From Afipia sp. (GTDB lineage Bacteria; Pseudomonadota; Alphaproteobacteria; Rhizobiales; Xanthobacteraceae), in the NCBI GenBank assembly GCA_024508675.1, contig JANINQ010000018.1, positions 1 through 64,000 on the forward strand: a DNA stretch of 64,000 bases. Direction: 5' to 3'. Numbering within the stretch: the first letter of the stretch is position 1; each line of letters begins with the position of its first letter. Under the pieces are notes generated by a model. That model was not told the origin of the DNA, did no database searches, and saw only the letters and a list, made by a program, of their open reading frames with translations. Positions 1 to 7,555 of the stretch are shown one piece after another. Made by a program: the position numbers and the translations under genes.

Positions 1-5
1 TGTTT

Positions 6-506
6 GTGCTGTTCCTGATTTCGCTGCCGTTTACTCAAGCCGCAGAGGCGAGGGGGCTGCACCCCCGCTGCAACATCGATTTCCCGTGCGTCGTGAACTC
101 GAGCGTTACTCGAGCTCCCTCGAGTAGAGCCGACCGCTTCCGCAACGTCGAGTTCGGCTCACCGATGTATCCGCCAGAGACGGCGCGGTCATTCCTGCAG
201 CGGGGTGCGTCGATCCTCCCGCATCCGACGGGCTGCCCGCGCCGGACGTTCTGCGGCTGCGGCGCGGCTGTTGAGGTGTTCGGTCGACCGATCCGGTCGC
301 TCTGGCTGGCGGCGAATTGGCTGGCGTTCCCGCGGACTTCACCGGCGCCCGGCATGGTGGCAGCGCGTCGAGGCCACGTCTTCGTCATCAAACAGGTGCT
401 CAGCAACGGTCAGGTGCTCGCCTACGATGCAAACAGCGGCGGCCGGCGAACCCGTCTGCACGTCCGCTCGCTCGCGGGCTTCGTGGTGGTGAACCCCCAT
501 GGCTGA
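6..506 (+). CDS. Secreted CHAP-like (papain-fold) hypothetical protein, possibly 5'-truncated
   Basis: The frame begins with GTG at position 6 and may continue left of the window, so the true start is unknown. The N-terminus is hydrophobic and ends in a plausible signal-peptidase site. The second half contains a Cys in FCGCG, a His in RRGHVFVI and an Asn in YDANSGG, in the order and spacing expected of the Cys-His-Asn sites of CHAP/NlpC peptidoglycan hydrolases. That assignment is inference from motif order, not a full fold match. The stop overlaps the next start within ATGGCTGA, so the two genes are probably translationally coupled. Similar proteins are common and unstudied in Bradyrhizobium-type genomes. 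Confidence 0.6.
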   Translation: MLFLISLPFTQAAEARGLHPRCNIDFPCVVNSSVTRAPSSRADRFRNVEFGSPMYPPETARSFLQRGASILPHPTGCPRRTFCGCGAAVEVFGRPIRSLWLAANWLAFPRTSPAPGMVAARRGHVFVIKQVLSNGQVLAYDANSGGRRTRLHVRSLAGFVVVNPHG

Positions 507-681
507 GGCATCCCGCATTCGCGTCAAGAGGTTGCCGCTGAACGAGACGACCAGCGACGGGCGGTACTTCGCGCAGGTCGATGGCGAGAATGTCGGCTCT
601 AACGGTCGGGCTTTCTGGCCTACGGCCGCTGAGGCCTATCGCTGCGGTGTTCGAAATCTAACAGCAAAGCTTGCCGCGTGA
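499..681 (+). CDS. Small hypothetical protein, 60 aa
   Basis: A 60-residue, basic, soluble protein that I do not recognise by function. Its ATG lies inside the end of the upstream CHAP-like gene (8-base overlap) and its stop overlaps a GTG start of a tiny hydrophobic frame (GTGA). Three frames linked by overlaps are strong evidence of one translated transcript. The C-terminal part (residues about 20-55, with the FWPTAAEAY stretch) resembles short domains that sit after phage-like or envelope proteins, but no enzyme motif is visible. Confidence 0.5.
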   Translation: MAEASRIRVKRLPLNETTSDGRYFAQVDGENVGSNGRAFWPTAAEAYRCGVRNLTAKLAA

Positions 682-746
682 TCAACCGCCGCGGCTTCAT
701 CGTCGTGGCGATATGGACGGTCGCGTTGCTGGCCGTGAGTTTGTAA
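678..746 (+). CDS. Tiny hydrophobic peptide, 22 aa, coupled to upstream gene
   Basis: A GTG start overlaps the stop of the preceding gene in the sequence GTGA. The frame encodes a basic N-terminus (MINRRG) followed by about 15 hydrophobic residues, then TAA, giving a single short membrane helix with positive charges on the inside. There is no separate ribosome-binding site, so expression would depend on coupling. It could be a genuine micro-membrane protein, a degenerate remnant of a longer lysis or phage protein, or chance. The overlap chain is the main support. Confidence 0.35.
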   Translation: MINRRGFIVVAIWTVALLAVSL

Positions 747-799
747 CCCAGAGTCCGCCACCGGTCGGCAACCGGCTTTCAGCGAGAAAGGAAATGGCC

Positions 800-1045
800 A
801 TGGCCATCCGTTGTAAAATGCGTCTCGAAAACGTCTTTCGTCAGCAGTGGGGAGGCATCAAAGCCTTCTTCCTGTGCTATTACGACAACACAATCCCTGA
901 AGATCAGCGATTTCAGAAAGCGACGCCAAGCGGCACCGCTGAATTCGTGATCGACAATCCGAAGGCCGCAGAGCAGTTGGTGATCGGCGAGTATTACTAC
1001 GTCGATTTCCACCCGGTGTCGAAGCCGGAAACTCAGGCCGCCTGA
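800..1045 (+). CDS. Conserved small hypothetical protein, 81 aa
   Basis: The start at ATG 800 is preferred over ATG 794 because the purine-rich GAGAAAGGAA ends at 793, which gives normal spacing only for 800. The protein has the pattern RCKMRLENV at the N-terminus and NPKAAEQLVIGEYYYVDFHPV near the C-terminus, a small beta-rich fold that I recall from many rhizobial genomes and phage-like regions without known function. It is followed by a clear rho-independent terminator. The gap from the preceding peptide is about 50 bases, so it may belong to the same transcript. Confidence 0.55.
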   Translation: MAIRCKMRLENVFRQQWGGIKAFFLCYYDNTIPEDQRFQKATPSGTAEFVIDNPKAAEQLVIGEYYYVDFHPVSKPETQAA

Positions 1046-1086
1046 GACCCGCCGCCAGTCGGATACTGGCATCCTCCCTAGACTCG

Positions 1087-1118
1087 GCCCGCTCAGCAAA
1101 CGCTGGGCGGGCTTTTTT
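1087..1118 (+). terminator. Rho-independent terminator
   Basis: An 11-bp stem with one G-T pair (1087-1097 with 1102-1112), a four-base loop and a run of six T. It ends the transcript of the first small-gene cluster. Confidence 0.85.
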
Positions 1119-1127
1119 GTTGTTGCT

Positions 1128-1152
1128 GGAACACGGCCCTCCGCTGGTCGTT
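1128..1152 (+). promoter_or_regulatory. EcfG-type general-stress promoter
   Basis: GGAAC at 1128-1132, a 16-base spacer and CGTT at 1149-1152 match the consensus reported for alphaproteobacterial EcfG sigma factors. It lies 30 bases before the start of the YciE/YciF-like gene and immediately after a terminator. Confidence 0.7.
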
Positions 1153-1181
1153 ATAGCGCCATCCAACATGCGGAGGATTTC

Positions 1182-1694
1182 ATGGGAATCTTTACGAAGG
1201 ACATCAAGACGTTTGACGATCTGCTCATCCATGGCCTGCAGGACATCTACTACGCCGAGCAGCAGATTACGAAGGCTTTGCCGAAGATGATCGACAAGGC
1301 GACAAACCGCGATCTGAAGGCGGGCTTGACCGGCCATCTGGAAGAAACGCGCAATCAGATCGGTCGCCTCGAGAAGGTATTCGAGAAGCTGGGACAGGAA
1401 CCGAAAGGAACCACATGCCCCGCCATCGATGGTATCATCAAGGAGGCCGATGAGACCGCTGGCGAGATCGAAGACAAAGCCGTGCTCGACGCTGCCATTG
1501 TGGCCAATTGCCAAGCGGTCGAGCATTATGAGATTGCTCGCTACGGAACACTGATCGCGTGGGCGGAAGCCGGCGGTCATGACGAGATCGTTCGCTTCCT
1601 CACGACCAATCTCAACGAGGAAAAGGCGGCCAATACAAAGCTGAATACCGTTGCGCTGCGCAAGGGCGTGAATACCAAGGCAACAGCTGCCTAG
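1182..1694 (+). CDS. YciE/YciF family ferritin-like protein (DUF892)
   Basis: A 170-residue all-helical protein with the DUF892 pattern: an N-terminal LQDIYYAEQQI segment, an HLEETRNQIGRLEKVFE helix at about 50-70, and an AVEHYEIARYGTL segment near 115-127. These supply the Glu and His residues of a ferritin-like di-iron four-helix bundle. The family is stress-induced in enterobacteria and in rhizobia, with no firmly proven enzymatic role. The gene stands alone between two terminators and has an EcfG-type promoter 30 bases upstream, which supports a role in the general stress response. Confidence 0.9.
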   Translation: MGIFTKDIKTFDDLLIHGLQDIYYAEQQITKALPKMIDKATNRDLKAGLTGHLEETRNQIGRLEKVFEKLGQEPKGTTCPAIDGIIKEADETAGEIEDKAVLDAAIVANCQAVEHYEIARYGTLIAWAEAGGHDEIVRFLTTNLNEEKAANTKLNTVALRKGVNTKATAA

Positions 1695-1720
1695 TTGTCC
1701 ACGCGGAGACGTCCTTTAAA

Positions 1721-1751
1721 GCCGCCGTCCATCACCGGGACGGCGGCTTTT
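1721..1751 (+). terminator. Rho-independent terminator after the DUF892 gene
   Basis: A perfect 10-bp GC-rich stem (1721-1730 with 1738-1747), a seven-base loop and four T. From here to the kinase stop at 2007 (about 250 bases) I see no convincing gene. Confidence 0.8.
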
Positions 1752-2006
1752 ATCTGATTAACCATGCATCGTAGAGGGCCGAGTTCGACCGCGCTATCCT
1801 TCGGGGTGGCGCGGCTTTTTCTTTTCGAGCGGGGCGGCCAATGGGCTTTCGGCCCACTTCGCCATCGGTGATCTAAGCGGGTCTGGCGAACGAGCTCATC
1901 TTCTCGGCGCCCAAACACCCCTCGGGCGCGCTGGTACGTCCGAGGAGGTTGCTGAGGCCAGCGGCGCGCTTATCGATAGGGCAGGCGGTCGTTAGAGGGC
2001 AGGCGA

Positions 2007-4463
2007 CTAAATTGATCGGGAGACGGCCTTCCGCAAGGCCCGTGCCAATACCTCAACGGAATAGGGCTTCTTGATAAGTTCGATACCACTCTTCAAGTCG
2101 TCTGTGAGGACGTTGGAATAACCACTGGTGAGAACGATGGGAAGGCCCGGAAACCTTTCTGAGATGATGGTAGCCAACTCGATGCCGTTCATTCCCGGCA
2201 TCATGATGTCCGAAAAAACGAGATCGAAGGCAAATTCGTCCTTCTCAATTTGACCGAGTGCTTCCTCTGCGCACTTCGCCCAAGTTACGACGTAGCCGAG
2301 GTCTCGAAGCAATTCAGACGTGAAGGCGCCAACTTCCTTATTGTCCTCCACCAAGAGCACCCGCTGGCCGCGTCCTGCGTCGACGCCACCTTGTCTTTTC
2401 TCCCCGCTTACATCGGCCGGCTTGGCAGATACCGATCTAGGCAGATAAATCACGAAGGTCGCGCCCCTCGTTAGCTCGCTGGTTACGCGGATTTCTCCTC
2501 CTGATTGTCTAGCAAACCCGATGGCCTGACTAAGGCCGAGACCTGTACCTTTACCGACCTCTTTTGTAGTGAAGAAGGGTTCAAAGATAGCTTCAAGGTT
2601 TTCGGGCCGTATTCCCGAACCCTCATCTGTGACAGAAATGGCCACGTACTCGCCCGATTGTGCGGGGGAGGTCCCATGAGCCGGGATCTCGCCCGTCGCA
2701 TTCACTGACAGGATAAGGCGTCCTTCACCGTCCATCGCGTCCCGCGCGTTGACTGCCAAGTTGACTAGCGCGGTTTCGAATTGCGGAATATCTGCTACGG
2801 CAAAGAGTGGTTCTTGGCTTAAATTGAGTTCGACCTGGATCCGGCTCCCAACAAGCGGACGGATCAGATTGGTAACACTCTCGATCTGGGCGCCGACGTC
2901 GAATACTTGAGGATGAAGGGGCTGCCGACGAGCAAATGCAAGTAGTTGAGACGTCAGCTTGGATGCCCGTTCCACGGTGTCTGAAATCGCGTCGACATAG
3001 CGATTGCGCCGATCGGGCGGCAAATCGCGCCGTCGAAGGAAATCTACCGCCGATCGGATGACTGTTAGTAGATTATTGAAATCATGGGCGACGCCGCCGG
3101 TTAGCTGGCCGACAGCCTCCATCTTTTGAGCTTGCCTGAGAGCTTCTTCATTCTGCCGTCGGTCAGTGATGTCTACCGCCTCGGAAAGTACCGCGGTTAC
3201 TTTGCCGCTTTGGTCGCGAACCGGGCGCATAGCGAAATCGAAATAGCGATGCCCGATAGGTAGATCCAGCGTTAACTCCATATCCGATGTTTGGCCTTCC
3301 ACAGCGTTTAGGAAGACGGTACGGACGGACTTAATGATGGTGGCGGAGCGAGTGAACCACGGACTATCCCAGAACGCTCGGCCGATAACCTGCGTCATAT
3401 CGGACTGAATGTCTGCAAGCGCCGTCGCATTAGCGTAGATGAGCCTGCCTTCAAGATCCAAAAGGATCTGATATTGGTTACTGGTTTCGAGGATTGCGCG
3501 TAGCTGGGCCTCGTTTGAGCGAAGCTGATCTGTTCGTTCCTGAACTCTTCCTTCTAGTCGGAAATTGTCTTGTCGGAGGGTGATTTCTGCCTGCTTAGAA
3601 GCGGTGATGTCGTGAGCTACCCCAATAAATCCTATATGTTTCCCGGAAGGGTCCCATCGCGGTTGAGATTCGGATCGCATCCACCGCCATTCGCCGTCTG
3701 CGCGCCGGTAACGGCCTTCGAGAACGAAGGGTTTGAGGGATGCTTCGCCCTCCAAGCTCTCTTGAACGATCCGAGCAGTATCCTCAGGGTGTATGATGGT
3801 TCGCCAGTCGAAGGCCAGCGCATCTTCATATGAAAGGCCCAGAAAATCGACATAAGCTCGGTTAGCAAATGCACGAGTACGATCAAGACGAGTAACCCAC
3901 ATCGGCACCGGGGCGCTATCCGCGATGAGGCGAAATCGCTCTTCGCTCTCGCGAAGCATTCCTTTTGCCAAGACGCGTTCGGTAATATCGATGTGAGCGC
4001 CGATCAGGCGAATGGGCTTGCCGTCCTCTCGGCGATCAATGCGCGCTTCAGCAGCGATCCAGCGCATTTCTCCATCATTCGGCCGGATGATCCGATACTC
4101 CGCGGAATATCTAAGAGCGTTTCCTCTCACGCACTCGAGGAAGAATTGTTCGGTGCGTTCACGGTCTTCAGGATGGATGCGGCGGACCCAATCCTCATGG
4201 GTTTCATGTGCGGCTTCTGGCGGAAGTCCGTGGATGAGCAGGTACTCGGGAGACCGATAGTTCTGGAATCCCTCTCGCAGATCGACCACCACGCCACCTA
4301 CGCCGGCGATTCGCTGAACTTCCGCGAGCTGGCTCTCGCGATCCCGAAATGCTTGTTCCGCGGACGAGACCGACTGCTCCAAGACGTTTCCCTTACCCGG
4401 TATAGATCCCACATCGTTAGATGCGTCGTGCGGGTGTTCCGGTGGGACGCCACTGGCCATCAC
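2007..4463 (-). CDS. PAS hybrid sensor histidine kinase/response regulator
   Basis: An 818-residue cytoplasmic hybrid kinase with no transmembrane segment. Three PAS domains cover about 45-165, 172-292 and 318-440; the first two have the RIHPEDRE and IIHPEDTAR motifs of the PAS_3 fold. The phospho-acceptor histidine is in [11 protein letters not shown] near residue 460. An HATPase domain follows ([13 protein letters not shown]-box), then a receiver domain at about 695-815 with the aspartate in [11 protein letters not shown]. The ligand and partner are unknown. It is a single gene whose start is 27 bases below an EcfG-like promoter, so it may be a sensor within the stress regulon. No output-regulator gene lies beside it. 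Confidence 0.9.
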   Translation of the reverse strand: MMASGVPPEHPHDASNDVGSIPGKGNVLEQSVSSAEQAFRDRESQLAEVQRIAGVGGVVVDLREGFQNYRSPEYLLIHGLPPEAAHETHEDWVRRIHPEDRERTEQFFLECVRGNALRYSAEYRIIRPNDGEMRWIAAEARIDRREDGKPIRLIGAHIDITERVLAKGMLRESEERFRLIADSAPVPMWVTRLDRTRAFANRAYVDFLGLSYEDALAFDWRTIIHPEDTARIVQESLEGEASLKPFVLEGRYRRADGEWRWMRSESQPRWDPSGKHIGFIGVAHDITASKQAEITLRQDNFRLEGRVQERTDQLRSNEAQLRAILETSNQYQILLDLEGRLIYANATALADIQSDMTQVIGRAFWDSPWFTRSATIIKSVRTVFLNAVEGQTSDMELTLDLPIGHRYFDFAMRPVRDQSGKVTAVLSEAVDITDRRQNEEALRQAQKMEAVGQLTGGVAHDFNNLLTVIRSAVDFLRRRDLPPDRRNRYVDAISDTVERASKLTSQLLAFARRQPLHPQVFDVGAQIESVTNLIRPLVGSRIQVELNLSQEPLFAVADIPQFETALVNLAVNARDAMDGEGRLILSVNATGEIPAHGTSPAQSGEYVAISVTDEGSGIRPENLEAIFEPFFTTKEVGKGTGLGLSQAIGFARQSGGEIRVTSELTRGATFVIYLPRSVSAKPADVSGEKRQGGVDAGRGQRVLLVEDNKEVGAFTSELLRDLGYVVTWAKCAEEALGQIEKDEFAFDLVFSDIMMPGMNGIELATIISERFPGLPIVLTSGYSNVLTDDLKSGIELIKKPYSVEVLARALRKAVSRSI

Positions 4464-4489
4464 ACCTAATAGTTCGACGGATTTTGGAC

Positions 4490-4514
4490 AATTCGGATGG
4501 AACTCCCGAGTTCC
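4490..4514 (-). promoter_or_regulatory. EcfG-like promoter of the hybrid kinase
   Basis: Read on the minus strand: GGAAC, 17 bases, ATT. The predicted transcript start would be about 20 bases before the kinase ATG. The GGAAC is also half of a GGAAC-N6-GTTCC palindrome at 4499-4514, which might be an operator instead. Confidence 0.45.
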
Positions 4515-4636
4515 ATCCCAAGTGCCATTTCGACGCTAATTTTTCCTTAGAGCATGCTGCCTAGACGCGCCAAGAAGCCGATCTCCCGCAACTTTGCGCG
4601 CCTCTTGGGTCGTTCGCAAAGCGAAGATGGATGACT

Positions 4637-4667
4637 CGCCCGCTATCGTCGCGCCGGGCGGGTTTTT
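4637..4667 (+). terminator. Plus-strand terminator without an obvious gene
   Basis: A six-base CGCCCG/CGGGCG stem followed by five T, reading on the plus strand. Only minus-strand genes flank it, so it may end a small RNA transcribed from somewhere in 4515-4636, or it may limit antisense reading into the next gene. Confidence 0.45.
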
Positions 4668-4902
4668 ATGCCGCGGGGCGGACCTTTGGGAGCAACAACT
4701 TGCCGGGAGGCTTGATGTGTTGGTCGGCTCGAATGTGCTTCCGGCGGGTCGTGCCGCCGCAGGTATCGCAGACAAACTCGTGTTCAACGACGACAGGAGA
4801 ATACTCGACGAGTTGGGACCATACCCACTGCATCGGCTTTGTGCAGTCAGGGCAGATCGGAGCCTCAAGGTTCTCAACGGCGCTTCGGATATTTTCGACC
4901 AT
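4666..4902 (-). CDS. Small zinc-ribbon protein, 78 aa
   Basis: A 78-residue protein with two CxxC pairs, CPDC at about 17-20 and CDTC at about 45-48, separated by some 25 residues. This is the arrangement of a zinc ribbon that binds one zinc. The C-terminus is basic and proline-rich. The family is not recognised further. It could bind nucleic acid or a protein partner. It is a single gene, with a strong plus-strand hairpin about 100 bases upstream and a weaker one overlapping its stop codon. Confidence 0.55.
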   Translation of the reverse strand: MVENIRSAVENLEAPICPDCTKPMQWVWSQLVEYSPVVVEHEFVCDTCGGTTRRKHIRADQHIKPPGKLLLPKVRPAA

Positions 4903-4999
4903 AGCGAGCTTCTCTGTGGTCGGGAAAATGCATCAACTATCTACGCTGGACAAGTCTAAGTCCTGGCTTTCCGCAAATTTGGCCTCCCCTGAAGACTTG

Positions 5000-5037
5000 G
5001 CCCGCCGTCTCCACATCGGAGACGGCGGGCATTTTTT
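5000..5037 (+). terminator. Strong plus-strand terminator without an obvious gene
   Basis: A perfect 13-bp stem (5000-5012 with 5018-5030), a five-base loop and six T on the plus strand. The minus strand has no T run after the hairpin, so it acts in the plus direction. No plus-strand gene is visible in 4903-4999. It abuts the stop codon of the minus-strand gene at 5036. Confidence 0.7.
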
Positions 5038-5266
5038 ATTTGGTTTCGCACACAGTAATCGTCTTTAGCGCGCTCTGGGCTTCATCGCGGGTGGTATAGA
5101 CCTTGCCGCTCGGGCTCACGACGGTGACGGTTGAAACGGTAGGCTTCGCATCGACCACGGTGCATTTCTTTGTGGTCGTATCCTGCACGACGTAGAATTC
5201 CGCCGCCAGAGCAGGGGTGGCCGCAGCGATTGCGAGAGCAGTGAAAGCAATGGTTTTAATGCGCAT
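5036..5266 (-). CDS. Small periplasmic hypothetical protein, 76 aa
   Basis: A clear signal peptide (MRIKTIAFTALAIAAATPALAA, cleavage after the second ALA) precedes a mature domain of about 54 residues. The mature part carries EFYVVQDTTTKKCTVVD and a C-terminal cysteine (VCETK), so one disulfide between its two cysteines is likely. This family is widespread and uncharacterised in Bradyrhizobium-like genomes. The start is supported by a GAGGAG-like site just upstream. An EcfG-type promoter lies about 45 bases upstream and is divergent from a second such promoter. Confidence 0.75.
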   Translation of the reverse strand: MRIKTIAFTALAIAAATPALAAEFYVVQDTTTKKCTVVDAKPTVSTVTVVSPSGKVYTTRDEAQSALKTITVCETK

Positions 5267-5310
5267 GTGAAATCCTCCTCAGTTTTCACGCCATATGCGT
5301 GCGCGGCTAT

Positions 5311-5335
5311 AACCGCTTTGGAGAACTCATGTTCC
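5311..5335 (-). promoter_or_regulatory. EcfG-type promoter (minus strand)
   Basis: Minus-strand GGAAC, 16 bases, GGTT. It drives the periplasmic 76-residue protein and is back to back with the plus-strand promoter at 5378. Confidence 0.6.
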
Positions 5336-5377
5336 GTAGAGGCCGCTGATCACGCCGCGAGTAAAAACGCTTCGCGC

Positions 5378-5402
5378 GGAACGATTGCCTCATTCGAATG
5401 TT
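5378..5402 (+). promoter_or_regulatory. EcfG-type promoter (plus strand)
   Basis: GGAAC at 5378-5382, 17 bases, GTT at 5400-5402. It lies 45 bases before the start of the 26-residue membrane peptide gene. Confidence 0.6.
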
Positions 5403-5446
5403 TTCCGGGGCGGCAGGGATTTGAAACAAAGTAGAGGAGAGGAAAG

Positions 5447-5527
5447 ATGCCTGTTCTTATTTTGTGGGCTGTCCCCGCGATCGTGGTGCTTGGTGGCGGC
5501 GTTTATTTGATTAGCCATATGCACTGA
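5447..5527 (+). CDS. 26-aa single-pass membrane peptide
   Basis: An ATG at 5447 follows a strong ribosome-binding site (GAGGAGAGGAAAG). The frame encodes MPVLILWAVPAIVVLGGGVYLISHMH and then a stop. This is one transmembrane helix of about 20 hydrophobic residues with a His-rich tail and no charge. Short membrane peptides starting MPVL...WAVP are, as I recall, repeated in related genomes. It has its own EcfG-type promoter. Its last 25 bases overlap the end of the convergent SANT/Myb-like gene. Function unknown; a stress-induced membrane micropeptide is the best reading. Confidence 0.6.
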   Translation: MPVLILWAVPAIVVLGGGVYLISHMH

Positions 5528-5796
5528 CGGGATTGCGCTGGTGTCGGAGGGGCACCAGCGCAAACTCGCTGGCTCCATCCATCATCTAGTTGTTGATCCC
5601 CGATCTCACGCAACTTCGCGCGCACCTGCCGTGTCGTAGGAAGATCGAGTCCGAGTTCACGCGCTTTCGCCCGGATGCCGGTCATCGGACGATTCAGCGC
5701 CACGGCGATCCTCATCGCTGATGCGCCGGCTTCTATCATATCTCTCAGCCGCGCTTCCTGCTCTGGCGTCCAGTTTGTCTTGATGATCCGAGCCAC
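5503..5796 (-). CDS. SANT/Myb-like helix-turn-helix protein, copy A
   Basis: A 97-residue protein. Residues about 8-50 (NWTPEQEARLRDMIEAGASA, then a second and third helix with GIRAKARELGL) form a SANT/Myb-like three-helix unit of the kind also seen at the N-terminus of GcrA. The C-terminal 40 residues look disordered. It starts two bases after the stop of the small helical protein gene at 5799-6008. The same pair of genes recurs at 8448-8842, so the two form a duplicated cassette. It probably binds DNA, but no target is visible. Confidence 0.7.
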   Translation of the reverse strand: MARIIKTNWTPEQEARLRDMIEAGASAMRIAVALNRPMTGIRAKARELGLDLPTTRQVRAKLREIGDQQLDDGWSQRVCAGAPPTPAQSRQCIWLIK

Positions 5797-5798
5797 GG

Positions 5799-6008
5799 CT
5801 ATTCAGCCAATTTCTTGAGATCGACCGGCGGCTTTAAGCCGGGTGACGAAAGCCATTTCTCCATCCGGGACGCCGTCCCGAGCTGTCGCGCCTTTTTGAG
5901 CAACGCGCTTCGTTCGGGACCATGCGGAAGCCTGTCCGCAGCGGCGATGAATTCCTCGGCCTGCTTGGCCCATTTTGCTTCCAATGATTTCTGGTTGTCA
6001 GCTGACAT
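5799..6008 (-). CDS. Small helical hypothetical protein, copy A (69 aa)
   Basis: The start at 6008 (MSADNQKS) is chosen because a longer upstream frame has no family-like sequence. The protein is predicted helical, with LPHGPERSALLKKARQLGTA followed by a WLSSPGL motif. The segment LLKKA-QL--A---W-S-P is shared with the protein at 8645-8842. This family is abundant and uncharacterised in Bradyrhizobiaceae. It precedes the SANT/Myb-like gene by two bases in the same transcript. Confidence 0.65.
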   Translation of the reverse strand: MSADNQKSLEAKWAKQAEEFIAAADRLPHGPERSALLKKARQLGTASRMEKWLSSPGLKPPVDLKKLAE

Positions 6009-6525
6009 GGCCGGCTCCCTGTTCGAGTATGGCGGGAGCGCAATTGGCGATCTCATCACCGATAGTTGCCACGATCCGGGCGGTGATCGGGAGAGCGTGC
6101 GCGCAATGAGACTCGGTAGCAAGTCATTTAATTCGGCATTTTAGTGAAACTAATGAGGAGGTCGCGAATTGTCGTGACAGTGATTGGTTTAACCACATGA
6201 AACCTTTCATCCTTTATTTTGTTCGAGCGCGTTTTTGGTCGCGCCATTCAGATACGCAACCCAGCATCCCGGCATCAGCGCGCGAAGATCGGAGTTCGAT
6301 GGCCGATATTGCGCGGCTTCTTTCCGATAGCTCTCAGAAGTCACCGGGACCTCCGCCGCCATCCGGCGAAAATACCGAGTGAAAAACCGCGCCGGGAAAG
6401 CGGGGGAGGCCCAACCCGACGCGGTCAAGGTCGCGTACTCATGACGTCCTTTCGGACCTGAGCCCAACCCAACAAGCGTATGGTTGTTCCGCCCGAATTG
6501 AGCCGGCGCAGAAATTTTCCGGCCT
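6009..6525. other. 517-base stretch with no convincing gene
   Basis: Frames on both strands exist, but none has a good ribosome-binding site with family-like sequence. A minus-strand frame at 6207-6467 contains an SYRKEAAQYR segment reminiscent of small rhizobial proteins and could be a decayed gene. No repeat, RNA gene or terminator is seen. Confidence 0.5.
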
Positions 6526-6804
6526 TCATCCCTTGCGGCGCTTCAACCATGGCCGGTCCGGCTTTCCTCGGTTGAGGGGCTTCACCGGCCCGTGGACGAT
6601 GTGAGCCACGCCTGACTGAGCGAGCAGCATGGGGCCTTTGCCTTCCGCCACCATCAGCAGCGCTTCGACGCCAGCTTGAACTTCTGGCGCCATTTGCCGG
6701 GCTTTAGGGAGGGCTAGAGCATAGGCCCGCGCGTCGGAGAGGGTGACGAGCTTCTTTCCCTCAGGCGTCACCACGGGCTGATATAAACGCTTGGACCAAC
6801 TCAT
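6526..6804 (-). CDS. Hypothetical protein, 92 aa
   Basis: A 92-residue basic protein that I do not recognise. The stretch LVTLSDARAYALALPKARQMAPEVQAGVEALLMVAEGKGPMLLAQSGV is helical, and the tail (KPDRPWLKRRKG) is strongly positive. Its start overlaps the stop of the upstream gene by four bases (ATGA at 6801-6804), so the two are co-translated. No catalytic motif is visible. Confidence 0.6.
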   Translation of the reverse strand: MSWSKRLYQPVVTPEGKKLVTLSDARAYALALPKARQMAPEVQAGVEALLMVAEGKGPMLLAQSGVAHIVHGPVKPLNRGKPDRPWLKRRKG

Positions 6805-7151
6805 CGGACCAACTGCAATCGGAGTTGCCGGTCAGTGCCGAGCTGGCGGCCGACAAAATCTTCAAGCTGTGACGGTACGTCTTCCGCCATCAGATCGTGG
6901 CGAAGCTGAATCTCGCGAGCAATGTCCTTGCTGACGTCGCGCGCCCAGCCTTCCTCGGTGTTGAAAGCGATGACGCGAACCGGGTGATGATACTGTCCGC
7001 TGATCAAATCGTTGATGGTGTTCTCAAGATCCTCGAAGCCGATTTCGGTCTCGCGATAGCACCGGCCATTCTTTCCGAAATCGTCTTCGACGATATAGAC
7101 CGTGGCCTCACGGTCGTTAGGGACTATGGATGGGGTCCATCCGATACTCAT
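6801..7151 (-). CDS. Hypothetical protein, 116 aa
   Basis: A 116-residue acidic protein. The N-terminal half contains TVYIVEDDFGKNGRCYRETE, an alpha/beta segment followed by DLISGQYHHPVRVIAFNTEEGWARDVS. The same kind of protein occurs widely in rhizobial genomes without known function. Its resemblance to a receiver N-terminus (IVEDD) is superficial, because no phospho-acceptor motif follows. It is the first gene of a two-gene unit with the overlapping 92-residue gene. Confidence 0.6.
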   Translation of the reverse strand: MSIGWTPSIVPNDREATVYIVEDDFGKNGRCYRETEIGFEDLENTINDLISGQYHHPVRVIAFNTEEGWARDVSKDIAREIQLRHDLMAEDVPSQLEDFVGRQLGTDRQLRLQLVR

Positions 7152-7182
7152 GACGCAACCTCAACGCAACTGGACAACCGGA

Positions 7183-7413
7183 TTAAATTGCGATCATGTC
7201 AGATGGTTCCCAGGGCTTCCTCGCCACTGCCGCCGCGATAGATGAATTGAATTCTGCCTTCCTAATCCCGGTCTGCTTGAAGGGATCGTGTTTCATGACC
7301 GCCGACCGCCGATAGCTAACCGAGTTCCCATCGAAGCGGATTAGCGCCAGAAGGCCCGCGAGCAACAGCAATACAATTCCGACCGAGATGATGATCGCAA
7401 AAATCCTTCCCAT
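7183..7413 (-). CDS. Small membrane-anchored hypothetical protein, 76 aa
   Basis: The start at 7413 (MGRIFAII) places a single strong transmembrane helix at residues 3-25, followed by a basic soluble domain of about 50 residues ending in KPWEPSDMIAI. The ribosome-binding site is weak, so the start and even the gene are not secure. A longer upstream frame is unlikely, because it would run through the promoter and leader of the divergent 53-residue gene. Function unknown. Confidence 0.35.
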   Translation of the reverse strand: MGRIFAIIISVGIVLLLLAGLLALIRFDGNSVSYRRSAVMKHDPFKQTGIRKAEFNSSIAAAVARKPWEPSDMIAI

Positions 7414-7447
7414 GCGGGAAGTACGCGAAGCGATCACGGAAGTTTCC

Positions 7448-7472
7448 GGAACGCACACTTCTTTCGGCTGTT
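7448..7472 (+). promoter_or_regulatory. EcfG-type promoter
   Basis: GGAAC at 7448-7452, 17 bases, GTT at 7470-7472. The downstream start at 7556 leaves a leader of about 75 bases, longer than at the other sites. Confidence 0.5.
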
Positions 7473-7555
7473 TATTGGTTTGGCTGTGGGCCGACAGCGC
7501 GCGCGACATGCCTGCGATAGTATGAGCAAGGCTCGCGCGCTCCAGGGAGGCACGC

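Noticed and set aside
1691-1918. Minus-strand frame of 75 codons after the DUF892 gene
   Set aside because: It begins within a stretch of biased composition, covers the terminator hairpin and has no recognisable sequence.
6207-6467. Minus-strand frame of 86 codons
   Set aside because: Only a short YRKEAAQYR-like piece looks protein-like and no ribosome-binding site is evident; at most a decayed gene.
6801-7151. Receiver domain in the 116-residue hypothetical protein
   Set aside because: The IVEDD start resembles a response regulator, but no phospho-acceptor aspartate loop or conserved lysine follows.
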